64,000 nt of DNA from Candidatus Melainabacteria bacterium (GTDB lineage: Bacteria > Cyanobacteriota > Vampirovibrionia > Obscuribacterales > Obscuribacteraceae): contig CP064963.1 of assembly GCA_016699165.1 (NCBI GenBank), positions 3,224,001-3,288,000 of the forward strand. Direction: 5' to 3'. The notes under the pieces are model-generated. The model had not been told where the DNA came from. It was given only the letters and a program-made list of their open reading frames with translations, and ran no database searches. Of the stretch, positions 33,619 through 42,646 are shown piece after piece (positions within the stretch are counted from its first letter, which is position 1; each line of letters begins with the position of its first letter). A program made the position numbers and the translations under genes.

Positions 33619-34581
33619 CTAATCGAAGTTAGAAATCACTTCATTGAGAAAGGATCTAAAAAACTTGTTGTCGTCGCTGGAAATCGATCTAAAAGTGTCA
33701 TCCAGGCACGATTGTGCCAGTTGAGGCAACACTTCAATTAATTCAAGACCCTTCTTGGTAAGATAGTTTCGTGAGCATCTTTTATCTGTCTGGTCTTGTT
33801 TGCGCGTTATAAAGCCACGCTCTTCCATGCGCTCAAGTACGCCTGTGAGAGAGCCGCCGATTTGCTCTAAAAACTCTCCGACCTCGCTTGTAAGAAGTCC
33901 ATCGTTTTGCCAGAGCCGACACAGGACGATCCAGTGCGTAGTAGTTACATTATAGGGGTCGAATTTTTCAGTGCAATCGCGAGTTATTAATAGCGAAAGC
34001 AATTTCATCCTATAACCAAGCGAATAAGGCGGCAGGATGTGCGCATATTGAGCGGGGATTAGAGGTGAGCTCAATGGCAGTTCGCACTTATGATCTGGAC
34101 TTAGGTTATTTATTGCTCGATTAACTAGTGTCGAAAAGCGCTCCTGGTCTGGTTTGTTTACACCATTAAATGCTTTTTGCCAGATGCTTTCTACCTTTTC
34201 GGGCAGAATGTCTAGCAAATGAACTCCCTCGTCGGTGAGCCATGCACGCCAGATTCGACGGTCATTTTTGTCGCGTTTGCGTTTGATAAATTTGCGTTTT
34301 TCCATGCGGTCCAAAACGCCTGTCAAAGTGCCTCCCACTTGTTGCACTTGCTTGGCGATATAGGTCACAGGCAGTCCGTCTTGACGCCAGAGACAGCTCA
34401 AAATAACCCAGTGATTGCGTGTTAATCCAAGTGGCAAAAGAATTTCGTTTAAATCTGTCGTAAGCAGTGTCGTGGCACGCTTATTCAAATAGCCTTGCGA
34501 TTGGCGTGTGAAAAAATGCGAATAGGTTTTTATGATTTCGCGTTTGCGCTCGTCACTAATTTGGGTTTTTGACATGATCAC
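33619..34581 (-). CDS. Fused double MarR-family transcriptional regulator
   Basis: The 320-residue protein contains two complete MarR units. Unit 1 (about 25-165) has the winged helix with GGTLTGVLDRMEKRKFIKR and the wing RDKNDRR. Unit 2 (about 190-318) has GGSLTGVLERMEERGFITR and QDQTDKR. MarR proteins normally bind palindromic DNA as dimers of about 140-residue chains, so this is likely a single-chain pseudo-dimer. It is divergent from the RND pump gene and probably regulates it, with a 149-bp shared region. ATG 34581 (MIMSK) or ATG 34575 are both possible starts. Confidence 0.88.
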   Translation of the reverse strand: MIMSKTQISDERKREIIKTYSHFFTRQSQGYLNKRATTLLTTDLNEILLPLGLTRNHWVILSCLWRQDGLPVTYIAKQVQQVGGTLTGVLDRMEKRKFIKRKRDKNDRRIWRAWLTDEGVHLLDILPEKVESIWQKAFNGVNKPDQERFSTLVNRAINNLSPDHKCELPLSSPLIPAQYAHILPPYSLGYRMKLLSLLITRDCTEKFDPYNVTTTHWIVLCRLWQNDGLLTSEVGEFLEQIGGSLTGVLERMEERGFITRKQDQTDKRCSRNYLTKKGLELIEVLPQLAQSCLDDTFRSISSDDNKFFRSFLNEVISNFD

Positions 34582-34685
34582 GATTCTATCACAGACGCTT
34601 CTGTCAAGTGGTTGGAAAAAGACCGTAAAGACCTATTGTATTGGGCTTGGGAAAATACGGCTAGTCAGAATATTTCGTATAAACT

Positions 34686-34724
34686 ATAATATTTGAAAGT
34701 ACTTACGAACAGATACTTACGAAG
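34686..34724 (+). promoter_or_regulatory. -10 element and direct repeats before the RND pump gene
   Basis: TATAAT (34686-34691) is followed by two exact copies of TACTTACGAA (34701-34710 and 34715-34724), spaced 14 bp start to start and ending just before ATG 34731. Position near the expected transcription start makes them candidate binding sites for the divergent MarR-like regulator. No convincing -35 was found. Confidence 0.5.
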
Positions 34725-34730
34725 TAGTCC

Positions 34731-37700
34731 ATGTGGATCGTTGAACTAGCGCTGCGCAGACCATACACCTTTGTGGTGATGTCTATATTGATCGCCTTTC
34801 TAGGCGTCTTCAGTTTCTTTCGCATGCCCACAGATATTTTTCCAACCATAAACGTTCCGGTTGTTACTGTGGTCTGGTCTTATAACGGCTTGCCTGCCGA
34901 AGACATGGAGAACAGGCTCACCACAATTTGTGAGCGTGCAATAACAACCACGACAGGTGACATCGAACACATTGAGTCAAATTCGATTGATGGCATATCT
35001 GTAATCAAAATCTTTTTGCATCAAGGTGCTGATGTTGGCAAAGCGGTCTCGACTATTTCTGCCATCTGCAACACCATGCTCAAAATTGCTCCACCTGGTA
35101 TTACACCTCCACTTATAACTGCTTTCAGTGCATCTGACGTACCGGTGCTTCAATTAGGGGTAGGTGGTAAGAAATTCTCTGAATCTGAGTTGTTCGATTT
35201 TGGTCTGAACTTCATCAGGACCGGACTTTCTGGCACACCTGGAGCGCAGATCCCGCTGCCCTTTGGTGGCAAAATGCGTCAGGTGATAGTCGATTTAGAT
35301 CCACAGCAACTGCAAGCAAAAGGCTTGTCACCTGCCGATGTAGCTAATGCGGTCACTTCTCAAAATGTCATAATTCCAAGCGGTTCAGCCAAAATTGGTG
35401 GCATGGAATATGCGGTTCAATTAAATTCAAGTCCCAAATCAATTGAAGCATTTAACGACCTGCCTGTTAAACAATCGGGCAGCTCAACTGTTTATTTGAA
35501 AGACGTGGCGCATGTGCATGATGGATTCGCAGTCCAAACTAACATAGTGCATCAAAATGGAGTGCGCTCAACACTTATAAATATTTTGAAAACTGGTGGC
35601 GCCTCAACCATAGACGTCGTAAAGAAAGTACGTGAAGCATTGCCGCGTGTACTCTCCACTTTGCCGCCCGAGCTTGAAGTCACTTTGATGTCGGATCAAA
35701 GTGTATTTGTAAAATCAGCAGTAGACGGCGTCATAAAAGAAGCCGCTGTAGCTGCAGGTCTTACAGCACTTTTGATTTTACTCTTGCTTGCCAGTTGGCG
35801 CAGTACCGTCATTGTTGCCATATCTATTCCACTTTCTATTCTGGCTTCAATAAGCTGTCTTGGCGCTCTTGGCGAGACTCTAAATACTATGACACTAGGA
35901 GGATTGGCGCTTGCAGTCGGCATGCTTGTGGACGATGCCACGGTAGAAGTAGAAAATATTCACCGCAATTTAGATATGGGCAAGCCGCTCACCACGGCTA
36001 TTTTGGATGGCGCACAACAAATTGCAGCACCTGCATTTGTATCGACACTTTCTATTTGTATAGTCTTTGTGCCGGTCTTGTTTTTAACTGAACCCGCTCG
36101 CTCGCTCTTTGTGCCGCTTGCTATGGCTGTTGTTTTTGCCATGATGTTCTCTTATTTGCTTTCGCGCACGCTTGTTCCGGTCATGTCTAAAGCTTTGCTT
36201 GCCGCTCAAGTTAAAAGTCATGCAAGCCCAAAACGCACATGGATAACGCCTATATATGAAGGCGTTGATTTTGAATTCGAGCGCTTACGCATGCAATTTA
36301 AAAACATATTGCGCTTTATGCTGACACATACCAAAATAACTGTTTGTTGTTTTTTGCTTTTATTTAGCAGCTTGTTTTGTTTGTTTCCATTCATCGGACA
36401 AGATTTCTTTCCGGGTGTTGACGCTGGACAAATTCGCGTCCATGTGCGCACCCCCACAGGCACAAGAATCGAGCAGACTGAGCTTGTTTTTCAGAAAATC
36501 GCAGACGAAATTAAACTAGTAATAAAGCCCCATGACTTAGAGTCAATTATCGACAATATTGGACTTCCCACTACTGGGATAAATCTTGCTTACGGCGACA
36601 ATATAACTATTTCAAACTTTGATGGTGAGATTCTAATTTCGCTTAAAAAAGAGCATGAAGGCTCGACTTTTGATTATCAAAAGAAAATTCGTCGCATGCT
36701 TGCAGACAAATTTCCTGAATGCACAATCTTTTTTCAGCCTGCAGATATCGTCAGTCAAATACTCAATGCAAGCCTTCCAGCGCCAATTGATGTACAAGTA
36801 ACTGGTCGCGATAAAATCAAAAATTATCAAGTGGCGCTAGAATTAAAAGAGCGAATCAAGCATGTTCGCGGAGCTGTAGATGTCACTTTACACCAGGTGA
36901 TGGACGCGCCTCAAATCAAGTTTGATATTGATCGAACTAAGGCAAATCAGTTTGGTTTGACTCAACGCGATATAGCGCAATCTGTTCTCATTAGCTTGAG
37001 TTCGAGCTTCCAGACCGCTCCTTCGTATTGGGTCAATCCCAAAAATGGTGTCAATTATCTTGTCGCTATTTCGACCCCTACGCACAAAATAACTAACATA
37101 GACGACATCATGAGCACCACTATAAATTCGCCCACGGGCAAGCCCCAGATGCTTTTCAATATGGCGTCAGTCTCGCGCGGAACCACTGCTGCTGTAATTT
37201 CTCACCAACGAATTCAACCTGTGTTCGATGTCTTTGTAAATGTCCAAGACCGAGATCTTGGTGGTGTCATGGCTGATATCAATAAAATATTGGAAGAAAT
37301 GAAACCGCAATTACCGCGCGGATCTTTTTTCAATGTAAAAGGTCAGGCGCAAAGCATGAACGCAGCCTTTCTGGGACTGGCAAGCGGACTTTTGTTTGCT
37401 GTGTTCTTAGTGTATTTATTGCTCGTAGTCAATTTCCATTCCTGGCTTGATCCATTTATTATTTTGACAGCCATCCCCGGTGCTTTTGCTGGAATTATTC
37501 TGGCGTTGTTCTGCACCCAGACTACATTTAGCGTGCCAGCATTAATGGGCGCCATAATGAGCGTTGGCGTAGCATCGGCAAATAGTATCTTGCTGATTTC
37601 ATTTGCAAACGAAGCGCTGCACGATGGTGCCACTCCGACTCAAGCAGCACTGGATGCTGCTTTCACTCGCTTCAGACCAGTGCTTATGACTGCATCTGCC

Positions 37701-37907
37701 ATGATTATTGGTATGCTTCCAATGGCTCTGGGATTGGGCGAAGGCGGGTCGCAAAACGCACCCCTTGGACGTGCGGTCATCGGCGGTCTAATGATGGCAA
37801 CTTTTGCTACGCTACTATTTGTACCGTGCGCATTTGCTTTAATTCACAATACTCTTCAAAAAATTCACGAGCGCAAAACAAGAGAGGTAGCTTACACACA
37901 TGCCTGA
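34731..37907 (+). CDS. RND-family efflux transporter (AcrB/HAE-like)
   Basis: The 1058-residue protein has the RND plan: TM1 at the N-terminus (RPYTFVVMSILIAFLGVFSFF), a large periplasmic loop, TM2-6, a second loop and TM7-12. The TM4 motif VGMLVDDATVEVEN has the paired Asp of proton relay in AcrB-type pumps, pointing to drug or hydrophobic-compound export rather than heavy metals. Length is full for the family. The adaptor gene overlaps its end by 8 bp. No outer-membrane TolC-type gene is in the window. Control by the divergent fused MarR protein is likely. Confidence 0.95.
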   Translation: MWIVELALRRPYTFVVMSILIAFLGVFSFFRMPTDIFPTINVPVVTVVWSYNGLPAEDMENRLTTICERAITTTTGDIEHIESNSIDGISVIKIFLHQGADVGKAVSTISAICNTMLKIAPPGITPPLITAFSASDVPVLQLGVGGKKFSESELFDFGLNFIRTGLSGTPGAQIPLPFGGKMRQVIVDLDPQQLQAKGLSPADVANAVTSQNVIIPSGSAKIGGMEYAVQLNSSPKSIEAFNDLPVKQSGSSTVYLKDVAHVHDGFAVQTNIVHQNGVRSTLINILKTGGASTIDVVKKVREALPRVLSTLPPELEVTLMSDQSVFVKSAVDGVIKEAAVAAGLTALLILLLLASWRSTVIVAISIPLSILASISCLGALGETLNTMTLGGLALAVGMLVDDATVEVENIHRNLDMGKPLTTAILDGAQQIAAPAFVSTLSICIVFVPVLFLTEPARSLFVPLAMAVVFAMMFSYLLSRTLVPVMSKALLAAQVKSHASPKRTWITPIYEGVDFEFERLRMQFKNILRFMLTHTKITVCCFLLLFSSLFCLFPFIGQDFFPGVDAGQIRVHVRTPTGTRIEQTELVFQKIADEIKLVIKPHDLESIIDNIGLPTTGINLAYGDNITISNFDGEILISLKKEHEGSTFDYQKKIRRMLADKFPECTIFFQPADIVSQILNASLPAPIDVQVTGRDKIKNYQVALELKERIKHVRGAVDVTLHQVMDAPQIKFDIDRTKANQFGLTQRDIAQSVLISLSSSFQTAPSYWVNPKNGVNYLVAISTPTHKITNIDDIMSTTINSPTGKPQMLFNMASVSRGTTAAVISHQRIQPVFDVFVNVQDRDLGGVMADINKILEEMKPQLPRGSFFNVKGQAQSMNAAFLGLASGLLFAVFLVYLLLVVNFHSWLDPFIILTAIPGAFAGIILALFCTQTTFSVPALMGAIMSVGVASANSILLISFANEALHDGATPTQAALDAAFTRFRPVLMTASAMIIGMLPMALGLGEGGSQNAPLGRAVIGGLMMATFATLLFVPCAFALIHNTLQKIHERKTREVAYTHA

Positions 37908-39294
37908 GGTACAAAAGGTAGAAATGGATAAGTTATCTTCGGATAAAGAATCTACTGGCAATTTGAAAAAGCCACCAATGGCGTTTTACATCATGCTGGT
38001 AATATTGGCTGCTGGAGCAACTTTGCTTTTGTCTCTTGGGATTTTTCCTCGCATTTCAAATAATAAAATGCTAGACAATGAGGCAAAGCGTATAGCTCAA
38101 GCTGTTCCAGAGCTGCCAGCTGTAAAAGTGATTAAGGCACCTCCAGTACAAGAACTCACTTTGCCAGCTAACATCGAGCCCATTCAAGAGATACCTATTT
38201 ATGCTCGAACTGATGGATTTCTCAAAAAAAGATACGTCAACATTGGTGACAAAGTAAAAGCCAATCAGATTCTGCTCGAAGTGGAAACGCCTGAAGCCAT
38301 TCAACAATTGAAAGAAGCTCAAGCTGAGCACAAACAAGCTTTATCTCAACTCAAGTCTGCCCAAGCAGAATTGGCTCAGTCTAAAGCGACTCTTGCTACC
38401 CAAAAAGCAAACGTCAAAAAAACGCAAGCAGATTTGGCATTGGCTGAAAATCAAGTCAAACGCTATGACGACCTGGCCAAAGAAGGCGCCATAAGTCTTG
38501 AACAGCGCGACATGAAACAGCGAGATGTTGACGCTTGCAAAGCACTAATTGAACAAGCAGTCGCAAATGTCAACGCCGCCAAAGCACAGATGGAAGCTTA
38601 TGATGAGCGCATCACAGCAGCGCGTGCCACTGTTGAATCGGCCAAAGCAAAAGAAGAGCGCTTCAAGTCGCTTGCTTCATTTCAAACTATCAAAGCACCG
38701 TGCGAAGGTGTCATCACTGCATGTAATGTAGACGATGGCGCGCTTATTACGTCAGGCAGCAGCACTAACGCAAACGTGCTCATACAAATGGCTCGCATCA
38801 GTACTCTTCGCGTTTACACTTATGTACCGCAAAGTTTTTACCGTTACATTCACTCTGGTATGCCAACGCAAATCACAGTCTCTGAGCTGCCGGGGCAGAT
38901 TTTCACCGGAACTGTTACTCATGTTTCGGGCGGTATTAATCAAGAGACTCGCACCTTGACTGCAGAAGTTGTCATTCCAAATAAAGATGGAAGATTGATG
39001 TCAGGCATGTACGCCCAGGTCAAATTCTCAATCCATAGAGACAACTCGCCCATTCTCATACCAAGCAGCGCACTTGTCGTCCGCGGAGACGACGTCACCG
39101 TTGTGGTGGTAGATGGCGATAAAGCCAGATTCAGCAAAATAACCTTGGGTCGCGACTATGGCAAAGAAGTCGAAGTCCAGACCGGTCTTGTGGAGGGTGA
39201 AATCATCTTAAAAGACCCACCTGTGGATGTCGGCGAGGGCGACAAGGTATTGGCCAAAGTAGTAACTGAAAAGATTTCAGATAAGAAACAGTAG
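37900..39294 (+). CDS. RND efflux periplasmic adaptor (HlyD/MFP family)
   Basis: The 464-residue protein has a short cytoplasmic N-terminus and one membrane helix (about 28-48), a lipoyl-like half (VNIGDKVKANQILLEVETPE) and a long Ala/Lys/Gln-rich coiled-coil hairpin (about 135-255). The returning lipoyl half (TIKAPCEGVI) and beta-barrel domain (ISELPG-type 'TVSELPGQIFTGTV') follow. It bridges the RND pump to an outer-membrane channel. Membrane anchoring replaces the lipid anchor of AcrA. Overlap of 8 bp with the pump gene indicates one operon. Confidence 0.94.
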   Translation: MPEVQKVEMDKLSSDKESTGNLKKPPMAFYIMLVILAAGATLLLSLGIFPRISNNKMLDNEAKRIAQAVPELPAVKVIKAPPVQELTLPANIEPIQEIPIYARTDGFLKKRYVNIGDKVKANQILLEVETPEAIQQLKEAQAEHKQALSQLKSAQAELAQSKATLATQKANVKKTQADLALAENQVKRYDDLAKEGAISLEQRDMKQRDVDACKALIEQAVANVNAAKAQMEAYDERITAARATVESAKAKEERFKSLASFQTIKAPCEGVITACNVDDGALITSGSSTNANVLIQMARISTLRVYTYVPQSFYRYIHSGMPTQITVSELPGQIFTGTVTHVSGGINQETRTLTAEVVIPNKDGRLMSGMYAQVKFSIHRDNSPILIPSSALVVRGDDVTVVVVDGDKARFSKITLGRDYGKEVEVQTGLVEGEIILKDPPVDVGEGDKVLAKVVTEKISDKKQ

Positions 39295-39348
39295 TCATGC
39301 GATTAGCTCAATTCCACGGACGGTAAAATGTTTTTGGAGGCATTGATT

Positions 39349-39768
39349 ATGGGCACTCATATTGCAGTTGGTTTGGATGGTTCGGACAGCTCCTGGAAAG
39401 CTTTCAGGCAATCGATGGAGCTTGCGACGGCAAAGAAAGTCACTTTGCATGTTGTCTCTGTGCAGGAAGAAGTACTCACTTCTCCCAGCGCATCAGAGAT
39501 GATTGTGGCGCACGAGACTTCTAAAGAAAAGTTGCAGAAAATTCAGAAGCAGGCTGAAGAGCTTGCGAAGAACGAAGGCGTGAAAGTGCAAAACTCGGTT
39601 GTAAAAGGCAACCCGGTCGAAGCTATGGTCAAATATGTCAAACAAAATGATATTGGCGTGCTTGTGATGGGCTTTACCGGGCATTCAAGTATTCTTGGCG
39701 CCTTGCTGGGCACTCAGGCTGAAAAGCTCGTTCGTCATGCGCCTTGCACCGTTATGATTGTTCGCTAG
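39349..39768 (+). CDS. Universal stress protein (UspA family)
   Basis: The 139-residue single-domain Usp starts HIAVGLDGSDSSWKAF and ends with the ATP-binding motif VMGFTGHSSILGALLGTQAEKLVRHA (G-x2-G-x9-G-S/T type) and CTVMIVR. ATP-binding Usps modulate stress survival; direct partners are unknown. ATG 39349 is preferred because TTGGAGG (39334-39340) lies eight bases upstream; an earlier ATG at 39328 would precede that site. The next gene (DUF1858-DUF2249) starts 10 bp after it. Confidence 0.93.
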   Translation: MGTHIAVGLDGSDSSWKAFRQSMELATAKKVTLHVVSVQEEVLTSPSASEMIVAHETSKEKLQKIQKQAEELAKNEGVKVQNSVVKGNPVEAMVKYVKQNDIGVLVMGFTGHSSILGALLGTQAEKLVRHAPCTVMIVR

Positions 39769-39777
39769 ACTAAAATA

Positions 39778-40314
39778 GTGGACGCAAATTCGCGCTTGTC
39801 TGAGGCATTAAATGCGCATCCCGATGTGCTCGAATTTATTATTGGTTTGAATCCGCACGATTTTAATCGCTTGCGAAATCCATTGCTTAGAAAAGTGATG
39901 CCACCACGGATAACACTAGGTCGTATTGCCAAAATGGTTGGCATACCTGCCAAAGAGTTAGTGACTAAGATTCACAAAATTGCAGGTATCAAAGGCAAAG
40001 TCGAAGACATTGTTGAAGAGATTGACTTGCCACAATCAAGTGTCGAACCACCAGAATGGTTGTGGAAAGCCAATCTCGATGACATTAAGTGGGTCGATGT
40101 TTTGCCAATAGATGAAATTGGCGGCGATCCAATGCCACCAATTAACATTGCTGTAAACGGATCGCAACAGGGCGAAATCGTTGGCATCAAGCACAAATGG
40201 GAACCACAACCACTTTTCGATATTTGGACCTCGCGCGGTTTTGAATTCTGGACGCATCAAGAAGGCCCTGATGAATGGCATATCTTTGTGTATAGGCCTG
40301 TCATTTTTAACTAG
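39778..40314 (+). CDS. DUF1858-DUF2249 two-domain protein
   Basis: The 178-residue protein starts at GTG 39778. Residues 5-75 fit DUF1858 (LNAHPDVLEFIIGLNP, TLGRIAKMVGIPAKELV), a small helical domain. Residues 105-175 fit DUF2249 (VLPIDEIGGDPMPPI, PQPLFDIWTSRGFEFW, DEWHIFVYR), a SirA/TusA-like fold. Proteins with these domains occur near nitrosative-stress and redox genes and are thought to act in metal or electron chemistry; the biochemical role is not established. It follows uspA by 10 bp and precedes a DUF1152 gene by 11 bp, suggesting a three-gene operon. Confidence 0.8.
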   Translation: MDANSRLSEALNAHPDVLEFIIGLNPHDFNRLRNPLLRKVMPPRITLGRIAKMVGIPAKELVTKIHKIAGIKGKVEDIVEEIDLPQSSVEPPEWLWKANLDDIKWVDVLPIDEIGGDPMPPINIAVNGSQQGEIVGIKHKWEPQPLFDIWTSRGFEFWTHQEGPDEWHIFVYRPVIFN

Positions 40315-40325
40315 CGAGAATTTTT

Positions 40326-41282
40326 ATGACAGCAATTTTGCAACCAGAATTTCTCAAAAGACTTTTAAGATGTAAATCGATTTTATTGGCAGGAGCCGGT
40401 GGTGGCTTTGATATTTTTTGTGCTTTACCGCTTTTCTTCGCGCTTCGAGAAGCCGGACTGACAGTGAATCTTGCTAGCTTTTCCTTTTCGTTTCGTCACG
40501 GCAATGTAAGCGGCAGAAAGTTTGGCGAAAACCTTGTTGAAGTGACAACACGATCCACTGGCAACGAATACTATTTTCCAGAGGGCTATCTCACAAAGTG
40601 GATGGCTCGCAAAAATATAAATCATTCAATCTATTGTTTCAAACCGGGTCCCCCGCCAGAGTTGCTTGAAAGTTACAAGCTGCTTCAGAAGCATTTGGAA
40701 TTTGACTGCATAGTTCTGGTCGATGGAGGCGTTGATTCTATTTTGTGCGGCGACGAATCTGAGATTGGAACACCACTCGAAGACATGAGCAGTCTTGCTG
40801 CAATAAAAGAATTAGACGTACCAGAAAAACAACTGCTATGTCTTGGATACAGCGCTGAGACCGATGTTAATAACGCGCATGCGCTTGAAACCATTGCTGC
40901 TCTAATTAAATCGAAAGCGTATCTAGGCTCATTGGGATTGAGTTTAGACATGGCAGAAGTGAAATTATTTGCCGAAGCCACTGAGTTTACTTTCTTCGAA
41001 ATGCGTGGCTACGAGAGTGTGATTTGCAGCTCTGTACTTGCAGCGCTCGATGGTAATTTCGGAGATCACCATCGTACAAGAAGAACAGTAGGAAGCAAGC
41101 TCTGGATCAATCCGCTCATGATGTTTTACTGGGCATTTGACGCGATGAAAGTGGCAGACTCGGTGCATTACCTTCCGCAAGTCGCCGAAGCACTCACAAT
41201 AGACGATGTCTCTAAGGCTATTCGAGAGTATCGCGCCAAAGCAAGTATCAGAGAAAAGTCTGAATTTCCGTTGAATTCGTGA
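40326..41282 (+). CDS. DUF1152 domain protein
   Basis: The 318-residue protein has the DUF1152 hallmarks: a glycine-rich N-terminal loop LLAGAGGGFDIFCALPLFFAL, a mid VDGGVDSILCGDESEIGTP-type segment and a C-terminal 'MMFYWAFDAMKVA'. The family is predicted to have a Rossmann-like fold; activity is unknown. No membrane segment or signal is present. Third gene of the uspA / DUF1858-DUF2249 / DUF1152 group, ending against the convergent gene at 41283. Confidence 0.78.
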   Translation: MTAILQPEFLKRLLRCKSILLAGAGGGFDIFCALPLFFALREAGLTVNLASFSFSFRHGNVSGRKFGENLVEVTTRSTGNEYYFPEGYLTKWMARKNINHSIYCFKPGPPPELLESYKLLQKHLEFDCIVLVDGGVDSILCGDESEIGTPLEDMSSLAAIKELDVPEKQLLCLGYSAETDVNNAHALETIAALIKSKAYLGSLGLSLDMAEVKLFAEATEFTFFEMRGYESVICSSVLAALDGNFGDHHRTRRTVGSKLWINPLMMFYWAFDAMKVADSVHYLPQVAEALTIDDVSKAIREYRAKASIREKSEFPLNS

Positions 41283-41939
41283 TTACTTCTTCTGAAAGAA
41301 ATTGAACACATTTCCTTTGGGTAAACAGTAGCATCCAAGCTGTTCTTCGGTGAGTTCATTCACGCGTGGATCTAGAAAATGAGCCAAAAATTTTGGATCA
41401 GTTTCGCATGTGATAAAAACTTGTTTGGCGATTTCATCTTCTGCTGATTTGCCAGTTAATCCAGAGTTTTTTACTTTTACGCCGATGGCTCGTCCAAGCG
41501 AATTGTTGTACAAATCTTTTTTGCGATCGAGCAAATCGTCTGCTTGAACCGTGTTCCAATCGAACGCGAATTCGGCGAATTCGTTTGCACAAAACAACTT
41601 GTCTGCAAGCCAATCGCCCAGTTCGAATGCTGTGAGTGCCGAGCCGTACATATGCTGGAAGCCATTCACTTTCTGGCGCCAGACGACAATTCCGCTTGGT
41701 TTTAATGTGAATGTCGGACTGCCAAACGAGGCGGGCACTGGAGCGTCTTTATATTTGGGATAGGAGGTCGAAAAGGGAATTAAGTCGCTCCGCCCGTAAT
41801 ATTGGTGCATTGCGAGGCTAACGCGCCAGACGACACAGAAAACGTAAATGCCAATAATCATGGGCGTCACAAAGATAGCGCCGACGATGGCAATTGTTAA
41901 CTGGCGTTTCTTGGAGCGAGGCATCCGCCAAGTATACAA
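41283..41939 (-). CDS. Membrane-anchored protein of unknown function
   Basis: The 218-residue protein has one N-terminal transmembrane helix (about 14-38) after a basic stretch, so the rest is probably periplasmic. The segment HMYGSALTAFELGDW, then CANEFAEFAFDWN, then DLYNNSLGRAIG is faintly like DUF6973-type proteins ('RHA.WNA', 'HE', 'D..NN..G'). An in-frame ATG at 41921 (MPRSK) is an alternative start. It abuts the DUF1152 stop with no space and is divergent from the gene at 41986. Confidence 0.6.
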   Translation of the reverse strand: MYTWRMPRSKKRQLTIAIVGAIFVTPMIIGIYVFCVVWRVSLAMHQYYGRSDLIPFSTSYPKYKDAPVPASFGSPTFTLKPSGIVVWRQKVNGFQHMYGSALTAFELGDWLADKLFCANEFAEFAFDWNTVQADDLLDRKKDLYNNSLGRAIGVKVKNSGLTGKSAEDEIAKQVFITCETDPKFLAHFLDPRVNELTEEQLGCYCLPKGNVFNFFQKK

Positions 41940-41985
41940 CCCGGTTTAATTAGGCAGAAGTCTGCGGGATCTCTATAATTGAAAT

Positions 41986-42645
41986 ATGCATAGCTTAAGT
42001 CACCTGAAGGATTCGGTAGATTTTGCCAAGATCAATTGGCTGAATCTGTTCAAGTCTTTTCTGGTCGTGGCTGCATTTTTCACGTTTTCATGGCTGCGCG
42101 GCTCGATTTGTTTTACCGATATGCGTATGTACCAGGCTCAAATATTGATGGACTGTTTGACGCCTCTTCTAGCTATAGGTTTTCTATTTCTAGGCAAACG
42201 CGTGCCTTATTCCATCGGGCTCATTATTTCGGCGCCGTTCTGGCTTTTTTCATTTTTCACGCCAATCTGCGTTGCAGGTGCCGCGCTATTTTCTTTCAAT
42301 AAGCTCACACGAGTTGTGGGAATCGGATTTTTTGCTCTGCTGTCGCTTGCTGGCGGAGTATTCGTGTACAGTCATTGCACGTATGCTCCTATTATAGAAA
42401 GGGTTCAACAAAAGCAGGTTGGCACCACAATTGTCTCGATGTATAAATGTAATTTCTTGAGCGAGGAGTATCAAGGTTACGATATTACCATCGATACACC
42501 CATCGTGCCTGGCTTAATGTTCTCAAACGGTGTAGATGATTTTGAAGAAATCGATTCGACTCCATTTGAAGTAATCGATGCGAACCATATACGATATCAC
42601 TCGGAAGGTCAGCAAAAAACAATCGAGCTGGAATCGAAAAAGTAA
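41986..42645 (+). CDS. Polytopic membrane protein of unknown function
   Basis: The 219-residue protein has about four transmembrane helices (roughly 22-40, 50-70, 75-98 and 105-128), followed by an 85-residue soluble C-terminal domain (TIVSMYKCNFLSEEYQGYDITID...). No motif is recognised. It is divergent from the gene at 41283 and ends one base before the antitoxin-like gene on the other strand. Confidence 0.6.
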   Translation: MHSLSHLKDSVDFAKINWLNLFKSFLVVAAFFTFSWLRGSICFTDMRMYQAQILMDCLTPLLAIGFLFLGKRVPYSIGLIISAPFWLFSFFTPICVAGAALFSFNKLTRVVGIGFFALLSLAGGVFVYSHCTYAPIIERVQQKQVGTTIVSMYKCNFLSEEYQGYDITIDTPIVPGLMFSNGVDDFEEIDSTPFEVIDANHIRYHSEGQQKTIELESKK

Positions 42646-42646
42646 C

